Notes under the pieces: model-generated
What the model was told of the DNA's origin: nothing
Seen by the model: the letters and a program-made list of their open reading frames with translations, nothing else
The model's database searches: none
In this document: positions 15,948 to 25,725 of the stretch, one piece after another
Position numbering within the stretch: position 1 is the stretch's first letter
Layout of the letters: each line of letters opens with the position of its first letter
Assembly (NCBI RefSeq): GCF_018343665.1
Contig: NZ_JAGYPM010000003.1
Coordinates: 1 to 64,000, forward strand
Direction: 5' to 3'
From: Cytobacillus citreus
GTDB lineage: Bacteria > Bacillota > Bacilli > Bacillales > Cytobacillaceae
DNA length: 64,000 nucleotides
Position numbers and translations under genes: made by a program

Positions 15948-18236
15948 ATGACATCACTTACTCATATTAATTTGGATTCAGTAATAGAAACAATAGACAA
16001 AGCTTCCTATTTATACAAACTGGATATTGATGAGCTTAAAAAGCAATTATTTGAACAAAATTTAACCAGTGAGTCAGCAAATCACCATGCACTCCTCTAT
16101 TCTTTAAACCAAATTTCAATGGATAATCCAAACTGGACCTATCTAGCTGCAAATTTATTTTTAAATGAACTATATTCAAAAGCAGCTGTAAATAGAGGAT
16201 ACGAAAGAGAAATAAAATATGGTGATTTTTACGAGTTGATTCAAAATTTAACGAGGATTGGAATTTATTCTAAAGACTTACTTGCCATATTCACAAAAGA
16301 TGAAATAGATGAATTTGCAAAAGAAATTGTTCCAGAGAGAGATCATTTGTTTAACTATGTGGGTTTATTTTTACTTGCAGATCGCTATCTTGCGAAAGAT
16401 TATGAAAAAAATATATATGAATTGCCTCAGGAACGATTCATGATCATCGCAATGACATTAATGAAGAATGAAAATAAATCGAAGCGTGTACCATTAGTAA
16501 AAGAGGCTTACTGGGCTTTAAGCAATCTATATATGACTGTCGCCACTCCTACCCTTGCCAATGCAGGAAAAAGTTACGGTCAACTTTCTTCTTGCTTTAT
16601 TGATACGGTTGATGATTCCTTAGACAGTATTTATTTAAATAATTGGGATATTGCTAGATTGAGTAAAGATGGTGGTGGCATTGGCATCTATTATGGAAAG
16701 GTCCGTGCTTTAGGGTCTGATATTAAAAGATTTAAAGGAAATTCATCAGGTGTCATTCCGTGGATAAGACTGTTAAATGATACTGCAGTCAGTGTTGATC
16801 AACTAGGGCAAAGGCAAGGAGCAATTGCAGTTTACCTCGATGTTTTCCACAAGGATATCATGAATGGGTTTTTAGATTTAAAAACAAATAATGGCGATGA
16901 GCGTCGTAAAGCACACGATATTTTCACAGGCGTTTCTATACCAGACCTGTTTATGAAAAAGCTTGAAGAGATTGATGATACTGGGCGAAGCATTGGACAA
17001 TGGTATACTTTTTGTCCTCATCAAGTAAAACAGATTATGGGCTGGAAGGATGAAAATGGAGCTTCTTTAGGGCTTGAAGATTTTTATGATGAGTTAGATG
17101 AGAAGCATTTTACAGAAAAATACAAAGAAGCTGCTGCACATCCTCTACTTCCAAGAAAGTCATACCGTGCAATGGACATTATGGCCCGAATAATGGTATC
17201 TCAACTTGAAGCAGGAACTCCTTATATGTTTTATCGAGATGAAGTCAATCGGCAAAACCCGAACAAACATGTGAAAGGAAGAGGCCGTACTTCTATATAC
17301 TGCAGTAATTTATGCACTGAGATTACCCAGAATATGTCACCTACTGTTATACAAAATGAATACGAAGATGATGAAGGAAATATCGTCATTATCCGTAAGC
17401 CTGGAGATTTCGTTGTTTGTAATTTATCCTCTATTCATCTCCCAAATGCGGTCAAGGCAAATGTGTTAGAGCGTCTCATTCGCATCCAAATGAGAATGTT
17501 AGATAACACGATTGATATTAACAAAATATCAGTCGGACAAGCGAAACAAACCAACTCAAAATATAGAGCAGTTGGTCTAGGAACATTTGGCTGGCATCAT
17601 CTGCTTGCTACGGAAGGAATCTATTGGGAATCAGAGAAAGCAGTTGAGTATGCAGATGAACTTTATGAAGATATCGCCTATTATTCCATTCAATCATCAA
17701 TGGAGCTTGCAATGGAAAAAGGCCACTATTCAATGTTTCATGGCTCAGAGTGGCAAACAGGCGAATATTTTAATAGGAAAGAATACAATTCTGAACGATG
17801 GAAAAAGCTGCAGGAAGATATTCAAACATATGGGGTTCGCAATGGCTGGATGCTTGCAGTAGCACCAAATTCTTCTACTGCAAAAATTGGCGGTTCAACA
17901 GACGGAATTGATCCCCTTTATGCGATTGAATACGCGGAAGAAAAGAAAAATTTTAAGTTAAAAATAGTTGCACCTGATCTGGATCACCATACTTACACCT
18001 ATTACCGACGGGTAAGACATGAACTCGACCAATTATGGAGCATTAGACAAAATGCCGCACGTCAGCGTCATATTGATCAATCTATTAGCTTCAATTTATA
18101 TGTCCGTCATGATATTAAAGCAAAAGAGCTGCTTCAGCTTCATATGGAAGCTTGGAAGCAAGGATTAAAAACTACTTATTATATACGAAGCACTTCTCAA
18201 ACTGAAATTGAAGAATGTGAAGCATGTCATAGTTAA
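15948..18236 (+). CDS. nrdA: Class I ribonucleoside-diphosphate reductase, alpha subunit
   Basis: This large subunit reduces ribonucleoside diphosphates to deoxy forms. Catalytic residues are visible: SSCFID (first redox cysteine, near residue 220), SNLCTEI (thiyl radical Cys with flanking Asn and Glu, near 461), VCNLSSIHLPN (second redox cysteine), the radical-transfer pair TTYYIRS near the end, and the C-terminal shuttle CEAC. The 762 residues begin directly with the ten-helix region, so the N-terminal ATP-cone that gives dATP feedback in class Ia is absent. It is the first gene of the operon. It is named nrdA by family; nrdE is an alternative name. Confidence 0.92.
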   Translation: MTSLTHINLDSVIETIDKASYLYKLDIDELKKQLFEQNLTSESANHHALLYSLNQISMDNPNWTYLAANLFLNELYSKAAVNRGYEREIKYGDFYELIQNLTRIGIYSKDLLAIFTKDEIDEFAKEIVPERDHLFNYVGLFLLADRYLAKDYEKNIYELPQERFMIIAMTLMKNENKSKRVPLVKEAYWALSNLYMTVATPTLANAGKSYGQLSSCFIDTVDDSLDSIYLNNWDIARLSKDGGGIGIYYGKVRALGSDIKRFKGNSSGVIPWIRLLNDTAVSVDQLGQRQGAIAVYLDVFHKDIMNGFLDLKTNNGDERRKAHDIFTGVSIPDLFMKKLEEIDDTGRSIGQWYTFCPHQVKQIMGWKDENGASLGLEDFYDELDEKHFTEKYKEAAAHPLLPRKSYRAMDIMARIMVSQLEAGTPYMFYRDEVNRQNPNKHVKGRGRTSIYCSNLCTEITQNMSPTVIQNEYEDDEGNIVIIRKPGDFVVCNLSSIHLPNAVKANVLERLIRIQMRMLDNTIDINKISVGQAKQTNSKYRAVGLGTFGWHHLLATEGIYWESEKAVEYADELYEDIAYYSIQSSMELAMEKGHYSMFHGSEWQTGEYFNRKEYNSERWKKLQEDIQTYGVRNGWMLAVAPNSSTAKIGGSTDGIDPLYAIEYAEEKKNFKLKIVAPDLDHHTYTYYRRVRHELDQLWSIRQNAARQRHIDQSISFNLYVRHDIKAKELLQLHMEAWKQGLKTTYYIRSTSQTEIEECEACHS

Positions 18237-18275
18237 TATTTTCAATAATCATTAATATGTTATGTCGAAGTAAAT

Positions 18276-18300
18276 AGAGGGTTAGACTCCCTAACCCTCT
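18276..18300 (+). other. Perfect 10-bp hairpin between nrd alpha and beta
   Basis: AGAGGGTTAG (18276-18285) and CTAACCCTCT (18291-18300) form a perfect stem with a 5-nt loop. No T-run follows, so it is not a standard terminator. It may stabilise or process the operon mRNA. Confidence 0.6.
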
Positions 18301-18341
18301 GTATATAAGTATCTATATAAAAAATCTTTTGGAGTGATTCC

Positions 18342-19388
18342 ATGAATATCCAACAACCACTAAGGAAAATAAAATTATTAAACCCTGAGTTTCCAAATAA
18401 ATCTACAGGTTTAATTAACGGTCAAGCTTCTGGTATTTTAAATTGGAATGACATCAAATACCCGCAAATGTATCGGATGTATCAAACATTATTATCTAAT
18501 TTTTGGAAGGCTCAAGAAATTAATATGCAGGATGATATAAAACAATGGGACTTACTTAGCTCGATTGAACAAGATGTATTTTTACGAATAAACACACAAT
18601 TAGCTTCCCTAGATAGCCTGCAGACACCAACAATGACTCAAGTAATGGACTATGTGACAGATCCAAGCTTTAAAGCAATTTTTGCCGTTATCTCACAGCA
18701 GGAGGCTGTTCATAATGAATCATACTCTTATATATTAAGCTCGCTCATTCCATTAAGTGAACAAATTGCCAGGTTTGATCAAGCAAAAGATGATCCAATT
18801 GTCCAGAAACGAAATCAACTAATATTAGAGAGCTATGAAAAATTCAGAAATAGTCCGTCACTGCAAAATTTATTTGAGCTTGGAATCCATTCAATCATAT
18901 TAGAGGGAATTTATTTTTATGCAGGCTTTGCCTTTTTTTATAACCTAGCCCGGCAGCAAAAAATGCTCAAAACTAGTACAATGATCAGCTATATTCAAAG
19001 GGATGAAATGCAGCATGCCTACTTTATCGCTCAATTTATTCGGATCCTGCAAACGGAGAACCCTGAGTTACAAACAGATCTTAATACACAATTCGTTTAT
19101 GATACTATTCACAAAGCGGTTCAGCTTGAAAAAGAGTGGGCTCAATTTATTTTAAAAAATATTCAAGGCATTGATTTAACTGAATATGAAAGCTATGTGG
19201 AGTACCTGGCCAACAAACGTCTTCGACAATTAGGTCTTGATAACCTTTACGAAGGACGCGAAAACCCTATGCCTTGGATTCACGTTTTTAGTGATGAAAT
19301 GATGAATGAAACTAAGTCTGACTTTTTCGAGCAAAAATCACGAACTTATACGAAAGTATCTCAAGATAACGGTTTTGATGAGCTATGA
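18342..19388 (+). CDS. nrdB: Class I ribonucleoside-diphosphate reductase, beta subunit
   Basis: This small subunit holds the metal cofactor that makes the radical. All expected ligands can be placed: Asp in SLDSLQ, Glu and His in QEAVHNESY, Glu in ILEGIYFY, and Glu and His in RDEMQHAYF. The radical tyrosine is present as the Y of HNESY. The 348 residues lie between NrdF and NrdB lengths. The site is GGAGTGATTC before ATG. It overlaps the flavodoxin gene by 4 nt. Whether it uses two iron or two manganese ions is not decidable here, but the coupled flavodoxin suggests a flavin-dependent activation. Confidence 0.9.
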   Translation: MNIQQPLRKIKLLNPEFPNKSTGLINGQASGILNWNDIKYPQMYRMYQTLLSNFWKAQEINMQDDIKQWDLLSSIEQDVFLRINTQLASLDSLQTPTMTQVMDYVTDPSFKAIFAVISQQEAVHNESYSYILSSLIPLSEQIARFDQAKDDPIVQKRNQLILESYEKFRNSPSLQNLFELGIHSIILEGIYFYAGFAFFYNLARQQKMLKTSTMISYIQRDEMQHAYFIAQFIRILQTENPELQTDLNTQFVYDTIHKAVQLEKEWAQFILKNIQGIDLTEYESYVEYLANKRLRQLGLDNLYEGRENPMPWIHVFSDEMMNETKSDFFEQKSRTYTKVSQDNGFDEL

Positions 19389-19846
19389 GAATAGCTATTG
19401 TTTATACATCAATTACTGGGAATACAGAAGAGTTGGCCTTATTGCTTTGTGAACAATTCAAGAAGAATGTTGACGACATATTTCTTTATAGGATTGAACA
19501 GTTTCCACTTCATACATTGGAAAACTTTGATGCCATCGTAATAGGTACCTACACTTGGGGAAATGGCGATATTCCTATTGAAATGGAACAGATTTTTCAA
19601 GCGATTGCAAAAAGAGAGCGAAAAAACCTAGTTACAGGAATTTTTGGAACTGGTGATCGTTTTTATCCTTATTTTTGTGGGGCTGTAGACAGATTCAAGG
19701 ATGTTTTAAACAACAGTACAGATCTAGCGGTAACACTAAAGGTCGAATTATTGCCACAAGAACTTGATTTAAATCGATGCATGAAGTTTGTTAATATCAT
19801 TAGCGAACGTGTCCAAATGAAGCATCAACTAAATGTTTATTCATAA
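19385..19846 (+). CDS. Flavodoxin, coupled to the nrd operon
   Basis: This is a short-chain flavodoxin of 153 residues. The FMN phosphate loop is TSITGNTEE (residues 8-16), followed by the flavin-flanking GTYTWGNGDIP near residue 55 and GTGDRFYPYFCGAVD near 95. The ATG overlaps the beta-subunit stop (ATGA), so it is translated with it. Class Ib reductases use the flavodoxin-like NrdI for manganese activation; this protein is a genuine flavodoxin rather than an NrdI by motif, but may fill that role or supply electrons. A strong terminator follows. Confidence 0.88.
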   Translation: MRIAIVYTSITGNTEELALLLCEQFKKNVDDIFLYRIEQFPLHTLENFDAIVIGTYTWGNGDIPIEMEQIFQAIAKRERKNLVTGIFGTGDRFYPYFCGAVDRFKDVLNNSTDLAVTLKVELLPQELDLNRCMKFVNIISERVQMKHQLNVYS

Positions 19847-19861
19847 TGTATTTAAAGATTC

Positions 19862-19920
19862 ATTTAAATCAAAAAACCTGTAGGATGCATTGAGACTCCT
19901 ACAGGTTTTTTGATTTAAAT
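19862..19920. terminator. Bidirectional terminator between nrd operon and ilvD
   Basis: A perfect 24-bp inverted repeat (19862-19885 with 19897-19920) contains ACCTGTAGGA/TCCTACAGGT, flanked by A6 and T6. It serves both convergent units, and its outer arm reaches the ilvD stop. Confidence 0.95.
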
Positions 19921-21594
19921 TTTCATTACTCCTCCTGTACTAGCTGATGTAACTAGTTTAGAATACCGAGCTAAATATCCTTTTTTGACTTTCGGTTCAA
20001 AGCCTTTCCAGGCTGATTTGCGCTTCTCAAATTCTTCATCTGATATTTCCAGCTGAATTGTGCGTTTATTTAAATCAAGCTCGATGATGTCACCATCTTG
20101 TACAAAAGCAATTGGGCCACCTTCTGCTGCTTCTGGAGAAATATGACCGATTGAAATCCCTCTTGAAGCACCTGAGAATCTTCCGTCTGTTATTAAACCA
20201 ACCTTCGCTCCGAGACCTCTTCCGACGATTTGTGAAGTTGGTGCAAGCATTTCCGGCATGCCTGGCCCACCTTTAGGACCTTCATATCGTATGACTACAA
20301 CGTCACCTTCTTTCACTTTACCAGTAATAATACCGGATAGAGCATCTTCTTGAGAATCAAAGCAAATTGCAGGGCCTCGATGATAGCCGCCAACAGATTC
20401 ATCTACTGCACCCACTTTAATAATAGAGCCATCTGGTGCTAAGTTGCCAAATAATACAGCTAGCCCACCTTGCTCAGAATGTGGCCGGTCCAATGGACGA
20501 ATGACATCCTTGTCCAGAATATCACTGCCCGCTACATTTTCACGTATTGTCTTTCCTGAAACAGTCAAACAATCGCCATTAAAAGCACCTGGCTTCTTAA
20601 GCAGCTCATTGATGATGGCACTTACCCCTCCTGCATTATGTACATCCTCAATATGATAGTCTGATGCAGGAGCAATTTTTGCAAGATGCGGTACACGACT
20701 TGCAATTTCATTAATACGTTCCAGTGAATAATCAATTTCAGCTTCATGGGCTAATGCTAGCGTGTGAAGAACCGTGTTTGTAGAACCCCCCATAGCCATA
20801 TCCAATGCAAATGCGTTATCAATTGCATCTATTGTTACGATATCACGAGGTTTAATATCCTTCTTAATTAGCTCCATTAATTGCTTGGCTGATTGTTTAA
20901 CAAAGTCTTTGCGTTCCTCAGCAACAGCTAAAATCGTTCCATTTCCTGGAAGCGCAAGCCCCAGTCCTTCTGCTAAACAGTTCATTGAATTTGCAGTAAA
21001 CATCCCTGAACAAGATCCGCAGGTAGGACATGCCAACTGCTCGATCTCTTGCAATCTTTCTTCATCAATTTTTCCAGATTGGTACGCACCGACTCCTTCA
21101 AAAACAGATGTTAAGTCAAGTGGATTACCAGCTTTATCTTTACCGGCTTTCATTGGCCCGCCACTTACAAATATCGTTGGAATATTAACACGAAGGGCCG
21201 CCATCATCATTCCAGGAGTAATTTTATCACAGTTAGGAATACAGACCATTCCATCAAACCAATGGGCAGCAACGACAGTTTCTACTGAGTCTGCAATAAT
21301 TTCTCGGCTTGGCAGCGAATACCTCATTCCAATATGACCCATTGCAATTCCATCATCAACGCCGATTGTATTCATTTCAAATGGTACTCCACCTGCTTCA
21401 CGGATCGCTTCTTTGACGATTTGACCAAATTCTTGTAAATGAATATGGCCTGGGACAATATCAATATAAGAATTTACTACTGCGATAAACGGTTTATTAA
21501 AATCTTCTTCCCTCACACCAGCTGCACGAAGCAAACTTCTATGTGGTGCACGATCATACCCTGTTTTTATCATATTACTGCGAAGATCAGCCAC
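19915..21594 (-). CDS. ilvD: Dihydroxy-acid dehydratase
   Basis: This Fe-S enzyme carries out the third common step of branched-chain amino acid synthesis, dehydrating 2,3-dihydroxy acids to 2-oxo acids. The 559-residue length is normal. Cluster and Mg sites are seen as [10 protein letters not shown] (Cys near 122), [12 protein letters not shown] (Cys near 195) and GRFSGASRG late in the chain. The start is GTG 21594 with GGAGGGGG seven nt upstream. It stands alone as in B. subtilis, where ilvD is apart from the ilv-leu operon. CodY control would be expected but no clear box was identified. Confidence 0.95.
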   Translation of the reverse strand: MADLRSNMIKTGYDRAPHRSLLRAAGVREEDFNKPFIAVVNSYIDIVPGHIHLQEFGQIVKEAIREAGGVPFEMNTIGVDDGIAMGHIGMRYSLPSREIIADSVETVVAAHWFDGMVCIPNCDKITPGMMMAALRVNIPTIFVSGGPMKAGKDKAGNPLDLTSVFEGVGAYQSGKIDEERLQEIEQLACPTCGSCSGMFTANSMNCLAEGLGLALPGNGTILAVAEERKDFVKQSAKQLMELIKKDIKPRDIVTIDAIDNAFALDMAMGGSTNTVLHTLALAHEAEIDYSLERINEIASRVPHLAKIAPASDYHIEDVHNAGGVSAIINELLKKPGAFNGDCLTVSGKTIRENVAGSDILDKDVIRPLDRPHSEQGGLAVLFGNLAPDGSIIKVGAVDESVGGYHRGPAICFDSQEDALSGIITGKVKEGDVVVIRYEGPKGGPGMPEMLAPTSQIVGRGLGAKVGLITDGRFSGASRGISIGHISPEAAEGGPIAFVQDGDIIELDLNKRTIQLEISDEEFEKRKSAWKGFEPKVKKGYLARYSKLVTSASTGGVMKI

Positions 21595-21629
21595 GATAAA
21601 TCCCCCTCCATATCCAAAACAAAATAAAA

Positions 21630-22092
21630 AATTGTAACTTTTTTTATTGTTAAAATATTTTAATAATACTTTTTATTTAACACCACTTCTTTACTTGTGT
21701 AAAGGAGTTTTTCAGGAATCTTCACTTTCATATATGGTAAAGTATAGATATTACTTAATTTTTTTACTTGCATAATAAGAACGGGGAGCTTATTGCTCCC
21801 CATTTCTTACATAAGTTGCCATCAAAAACTACTATAACAATTTCTTCTTCTTATTAAGAGTCAATTCAACTTTGTCTCTTAAACTCTGTCCATATTTTTC
21901 AAAAATGTAATTTTGAATTGTTTACTACAATAAAGAAGTTTATTTTTTCTTTATAAAAACTAAGACACCTCCCAGTTAACTGGAAGGTTTTACAAATAAT
22001 ACACCTAATTTCATTTCACCAATACAAAGCATTTAACCTAATTCTTAAGAGCTAGATGAAGTTCCAGCAGCTTTTTTTGTGTTAGAAATTAG
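21630..22092. other. Intergenic region upstream of ilvD
   Basis: This is 460 bp without a supported gene. It contains a perfect 7-bp hairpin GGGGAGC/GCTCCCC (21783-21801) with only a weak T tract, and a palindromic CCAGTTAACTGG with partial CC/GG extension at about 21967-21986 followed by TTTT. The AT-rich end near 21600-21680 probably holds the ilvD promoter. Confidence 0.4.
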
Positions 22093-22320
22093 TTATTTTT
22101 TTATTGAAGTCTCTACTTTTGCTGTAGGACGCTGATCATACCAATTCATTATTTGAGTGAGTATTGAGAATAATAGAAAGAAATTCATAGCCCAGACCGA
22201 AATAAATGGGCTAATTCCGCCAAATTCAATCGATTGATAGCCTTTTAAAAACATAACTATATAGACTTCTAGGAAAATTAGAATAAATCCACCGATACCT
22301 GATATACCTACACGAACCAT
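22093..22320 (-). CDS. Small two-helix membrane protein
   Basis: I do not recognise the family. The 75 residues contain two clear membrane helices (about 8-28 and 38-60) and a basic C-terminal tail with WYDQRP. The start is well supported: AAGGAGGGAGAGGA directly upstream of ATG 22320. It is divergent from doxX and isolated from ilvD. No catalytic motif can be seen, so function is open; a small membrane-complex subunit is one possibility. Confidence 0.65.
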   Translation of the reverse strand: MVRVGISGIGGFILIFLEVYIVMFLKGYQSIEFGGISPFISVWAMNFFLLFSILTQIMNWYDQRPTAKVETSIKK

Positions 22321-22482
22321 TCCTCTCCCTCCTTCTTTTAATTATTTTATAAGAATAATAAGATAATTACAAATAAATCGTTCATAAAAATGACAATATA
22401 TCATAGCTTTTCCTCTTGACTACATAAACCCCCTTCAATTTGATAAATCGTTCTAAAATAATTCACATTTAATTTGCAAATA

Positions 22483-22498
22483 TGTGAATTAAATTACA
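22483..22498 (+). promoter_or_regulatory. Candidate FNR/CRP-type site upstream of doxX
   Basis: TGTGA-N6-TTACA differs from the Fnr consensus TGTGA-N6-TCACA at one position. A TATGCT at 22523-22528 would put the site near -42 to -45, as for an activator. A second inverted repeat, AATTCACAT and ATGTGAATT, overlaps it (about 22460-22491). Confidence 0.4.
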
Positions 22499-22572
22499 AT
22501 ATTGTTAAATATAGGAATTATTTATGCTATTATTAACATGTAATTATTATTTATTGAAAGGAAGAGATATGT

Positions 22573-23079
22573 ATGTTTGTTAAATGGTTAAGAGAAAGTC
22601 AAATTGCTGCAGGATTATTAACAATTATTCGATTATATCTTGGCTATTCATGGATTACAGCTGGATATCATAAAGTTGTAGATGGTTTTGATGCTTCTGG
22701 TTTCTTACAAGGTGCATTAGCTAAAGCAACTGGTGATCATCCGGCAGTGCAGGGTTGGTGGGCAAGCTTTTTAGAAGGGATTGCAATCCCTAATGCGGGA
22801 TTATTTAGTTTTCTGGTTGCATGGGGAGAACTGTTAGTGGGAATCGGCTTAATTTTAGGTTGCTTAACGACAGCGGCTGCATTTTTTGGTATTGTTATGA
22901 ACTTCGCATTCTTATTTTCTGGAACAGTTAGTACAAATCCACAGTTAGTTTTATTAACTATATTCATTCTAGTGGCAGGTTATAACGCAGGAAAGTTCGG
23001 ATTAGACCGTTTTGTCATACCTTTTATTCGTAAACAATTTAGAGGAAAGAATAACAAATCTGGAACTCTTGCCTCATAA
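22573..23079 (+). CDS. DoxX-family membrane protein
   Basis: This 168-residue protein has four membrane helices. It opens with LLTIIRLYLGYSWITAGYHKVVDGF, characteristic of the DoxX/YfiD group. WGELLVGIGLILG in the middle and YNAGKFGLDRF at the end also match. DoxX proteins take part in redox or thiol/quinone stress responses, but the exact reaction here is not known. AAAGGAAGAG precedes ATG 22573. The gene is monocistronic, with a possible Fnr site in its promoter region and a strong terminator after it. Confidence 0.85.
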   Translation: MFVKWLRESQIAAGLLTIIRLYLGYSWITAGYHKVVDGFDASGFLQGALAKATGDHPAVQGWWASFLEGIAIPNAGLFSFLVAWGELLVGIGLILGCLTTAAAFFGIVMNFAFLFSGTVSTNPQLVLLTIFILVAGYNAGKFGLDRFVIPFIRKQFRGKNNKSGTLAS

Positions 23080-23103
23080 GCTAATAAATACTATTAAATA
23101 TGA

Positions 23104-23144
23104 AAACAAAAAGGAATATGAGGATCCCATATTCCTTTTTGTTT
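23104..23144. terminator. Bidirectional terminator between doxX and the OppA gene
   Basis: A perfect 17-bp stem (23104-23120 with 23128-23144) centred on GGAATATG/CATATTCC has A-rich and T-rich flanks and a 7-nt loop. Confidence 0.93.
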
Positions 23145-23152
23145 ATATTTAT

Positions 23153-24802
23153 TTATTCAAAGTATGCCCATTTGTATTGAACATCTCCAAGTCCTGATAC
23201 GGCTACTCCTTTTAAGCTTTCATTCTGGATCCAGTTGTTTGTATAGAAGTAAATTGGTGCTACTGGCATATCTTCCATAAAGACTGCTTCTGCATCTTTT
23301 AATAATTGCTGACGCTTTTCATGATCAGCCTCAAGAGAAGATTTTGCAAGCAGATCTTGGAATTCTTTACTTTCCCAGCCAGTATCATTATTACCACCAT
23401 CAGCATCTCGGTACAATTCAAGGAAGTTGATGGCATCATTAAAGTCTCCTAACCAGCCTAAACGTCCGATTTGATAATCAAGTGAGTGAAGCTTATCAAT
23501 GTAAACAGCCCACTCTTGGTTATCTAATGTTACTTCAACACCTAAATTTTGCTTCCACATATCTTGAACTGCCTGCGCAATCTTTTGATGAAGTTCTAAA
23601 GTGTTAAAAGACAAAGTAACTGCTGGAAACTCAGAAACATCCTTATATCCTAATTCCTCTAATCCTTTTTGCAAATATTCTTTAGCTTTCTCTACATCAT
23701 TATCAGAGAAAAAGCCTTTTTCATTATCAGGGAACATTGATGGCGGAACGATTGCCATAGCAGGCAATTGCTCACCTTGTGCAATGTTATCGATAATTTC
23801 CTGACGGTTGATTGCATGTGCAAAAGCTTTACGGATGTTTACATTGTTAAAAGGCTCAACTGTAGTATTGAATTTATAATTATAAACACCAGCAATTGGT
23901 TGCGTCGTTAAGCGGCCTTCATCTTTAAGAGTCTGCATTGCATCTGTCGGAAGATTGCCATTAGGAGATCCTGCCCAATCAAGTTCACCATTTTCAAACA
24001 TAGATAGTTCAGTGTTAGAATCATTGATCATGACCATTTCGATTGTGTTAAGTTTTACAGTTTTAGCATCCCAATATTTTTCGTTCTTTTTAAGAAGGAT
24101 TTTGTCGCTGTGAGACCATTCTGTCATCACAAATGGACCATTGGAAGTATAATTATCCCCTGCATCATTTGCCCAATTTGGATTTGCTTCGGCAACTTTG
24201 CTATTAATTGGAAGGTAAGTATAGAACGCTGTCAGCTCTAAGAAATACGGTGTTGGATTTTCAAGTGTTACTTCAAGCGTCTTCTCATCTAATGCTTTCA
24301 CTCCAACTTCATCAAGTGATCCACCCTCAGCATTGGCTGCACGAGCTCCTTTAATATAATAAAGCTGATAGGCATATTCAGATTGGTTTTCTGGATCTAA
24401 TGCCCATTTCCATGCATATTCAAAGTCTTTAGCAGTTACAGGATCGTCATTTGACCATACCGCATCACGAAGAGTGAAAGTATAAACCTTCTGGTCATCA
24501 GAAACGGCAATTTTTTCTGCAGCTGCATCTTCAGCTTTTCCTTCTGCATTAATACGAGTTAACCCTTCAAAGGTTTGGCGGAGTACTGTTCCAGATGTTG
24601 AATCCTTCGCTAAACCAGGATGTAAAGATGGTGGTTCAGTATTAATGTTTATTCGTAAGTCCTGTGGTACTTCAGGCTTTTCTTCTGTTTTTTCAGGCCC
24701 AGTTGCTGTTTCACCGCCAGTTTTCTTCCCGCCGCTACAAGCTGTAAGGAACATACTAAAAACTAATAAAATGCTAAAAAAGACTAAAAATTTCTTATTC
24801 AC
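23153..24802 (-). CDS. Oligopeptide ABC transporter substrate-binding lipoprotein
   Basis: This is an OppA/DppE-type peptide-binding lipoprotein of 549 residues. The signal peptide ends with the lipobox LTAC (Cys at residue 22), then a Gly/Thr/Glu-rich linker. Family blocks include TEPPSLHPGLA, YAYQLYYIKGA and RKAFAHAINRQEIIDN. It is the extracytoplasmic peptide receptor that delivers peptides to a permease. No permease or ATPase genes are adjacent, so it is an orphan that probably shares a distant Opp/Dpp complex. It may also sense signalling peptides. Confidence 0.92.
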   Translation of the reverse strand: MNKKFLVFFSILLVFSMFLTACSGGKKTGGETATGPEKTEEKPEVPQDLRININTEPPSLHPGLAKDSTSGTVLRQTFEGLTRINAEGKAEDAAAEKIAVSDDQKVYTFTLRDAVWSNDDPVTAKDFEYAWKWALDPENQSEYAYQLYYIKGARAANAEGGSLDEVGVKALDEKTLEVTLENPTPYFLELTAFYTYLPINSKVAEANPNWANDAGDNYTSNGPFVMTEWSHSDKILLKKNEKYWDAKTVKLNTIEMVMINDSNTELSMFENGELDWAGSPNGNLPTDAMQTLKDEGRLTTQPIAGVYNYKFNTTVEPFNNVNIRKAFAHAINRQEIIDNIAQGEQLPAMAIVPPSMFPDNEKGFFSDNDVEKAKEYLQKGLEELGYKDVSEFPAVTLSFNTLELHQKIAQAVQDMWKQNLGVEVTLDNQEWAVYIDKLHSLDYQIGRLGWLGDFNDAINFLELYRDADGGNNDTGWESKEFQDLLAKSSLEADHEKRQQLLKDAEAVFMEDMPVAPIYFYTNNWIQNESLKGVAVSGLGDVQYKWAYFE

Positions 24803-25129
24803 CTATTTTCCCCCTTTATAATTTTCCACAAACTTGGTTCCATAGCTCCGTTCTGTTTAAACACAACCTAAACTAAAGTACTAGATCATAATTGATTTAT
24901 ACAAAACAATTCTAAACTAGTATTTAATTCCAGTTGTATACTGTGACGGTTCCTATGTTATAAAACTATTTCTTTAGATAATTATAAATAATCAAAAAAC
25001 TAGGCGCAAGAGATATTTTTGTACTATCTTATACATTTTTCGACAAAAAAGTGAAATTTCTAATTACTTAATAATTTCAAGAATGGCAAGTATTTCATTC
25101 GAACTTTGCTCAATTGATCAATCTTAAGT
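24803..25129. other. Intergenic region upstream of the OppA gene
   Basis: This is AT-rich DNA with no supported gene. It should contain the promoter and leader of the peptide-binding protein gene. No riboswitch or T-box was recognised. Confidence 0.4.
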
Positions 25130-25640
25130 TGAATTCACCACTTGTGTTTTTTCCTTTCCAGCACTCGCGGGCGTTTCGGAAGCCTCCTCGTCGCTATCGC
25201 TTCTGCGGATTCCCCCATTGACTTCGCTTCTCCCGCAGGACGTTGGATAATCTTCCCCGAATAAACACCGCACGAAGGAAATGCGAATGCATTTTTCGAG
25301 GATCTCACGCCTACAGCGAAAATCAACAACAAAATAGCCATTATCAACACTGAGCTTTAGCACAGCCTCCCTTTTTAAAATGGCAACAACCCTATCTTCA
25401 TAATTAACTGCCACAGATAAATTTCTAGTGTGCCCTAAAGGAATCCCAAGAAAGAACAAATGCGCAAGCGCCTTCGGAACAATTAAAGGACAAATTGTTC
25501 CTGCGATGAATATTCAAAGAAGCTTTCCTTAGTGCTCACCTCCGACAAGCACAAGACGAGCCTCACGGAAAGGTGTTCTTTACCTTTCTGGGAGGATTGG
25601 CTTGTGACCTCGAGGAGGTAGGCGCTGGAGCTGAACGTAG
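25130..25640. repeat. GC-richer, gene-free repeat-like block
   Basis: This block is clearly richer in G and C than its flanks, with stretches such as AGCACTCGCGGGCGTTTCGG and an imperfect GAAAGGTGTTC...CTTTC hairpin near 25577-25600. Open frames through it have no family features. It resembles the intergenic repeat debris found in many Bacillus genomes. I saw no second copy of the exact sequence in this window, so repeat status is inferred. Confidence 0.4.
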
Positions 25641-25695
25641 ATAAACTATATCTCAAGTTATCAACAGATAGCGAAAATTATAATTTCCTATACAA

Positions 25696-25722
25696 TCAAA
25701 AAAGCACTTGTAGCAAGTGCTT
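25696..25722 (-). terminator. Rho-independent terminator
   Basis: AAGCACTTG and CAAGTGCTT form a 9-bp stem with a 3-nt loop; T6 follows on the minus strand. Confidence 0.9.
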
Positions 25723-25725
25723 CAA

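Noticed and set aside
20774..21337. 187-codon plus-strand frame
   Set aside because: It is the antisense shadow of ilvD.
25124..25459. Open frames of 111 and 71 codons in a GC-rich block
   Set aside because: They have no ribosome binding site and biased, repetitive composition, and the block looks like non-coding repeat debris.
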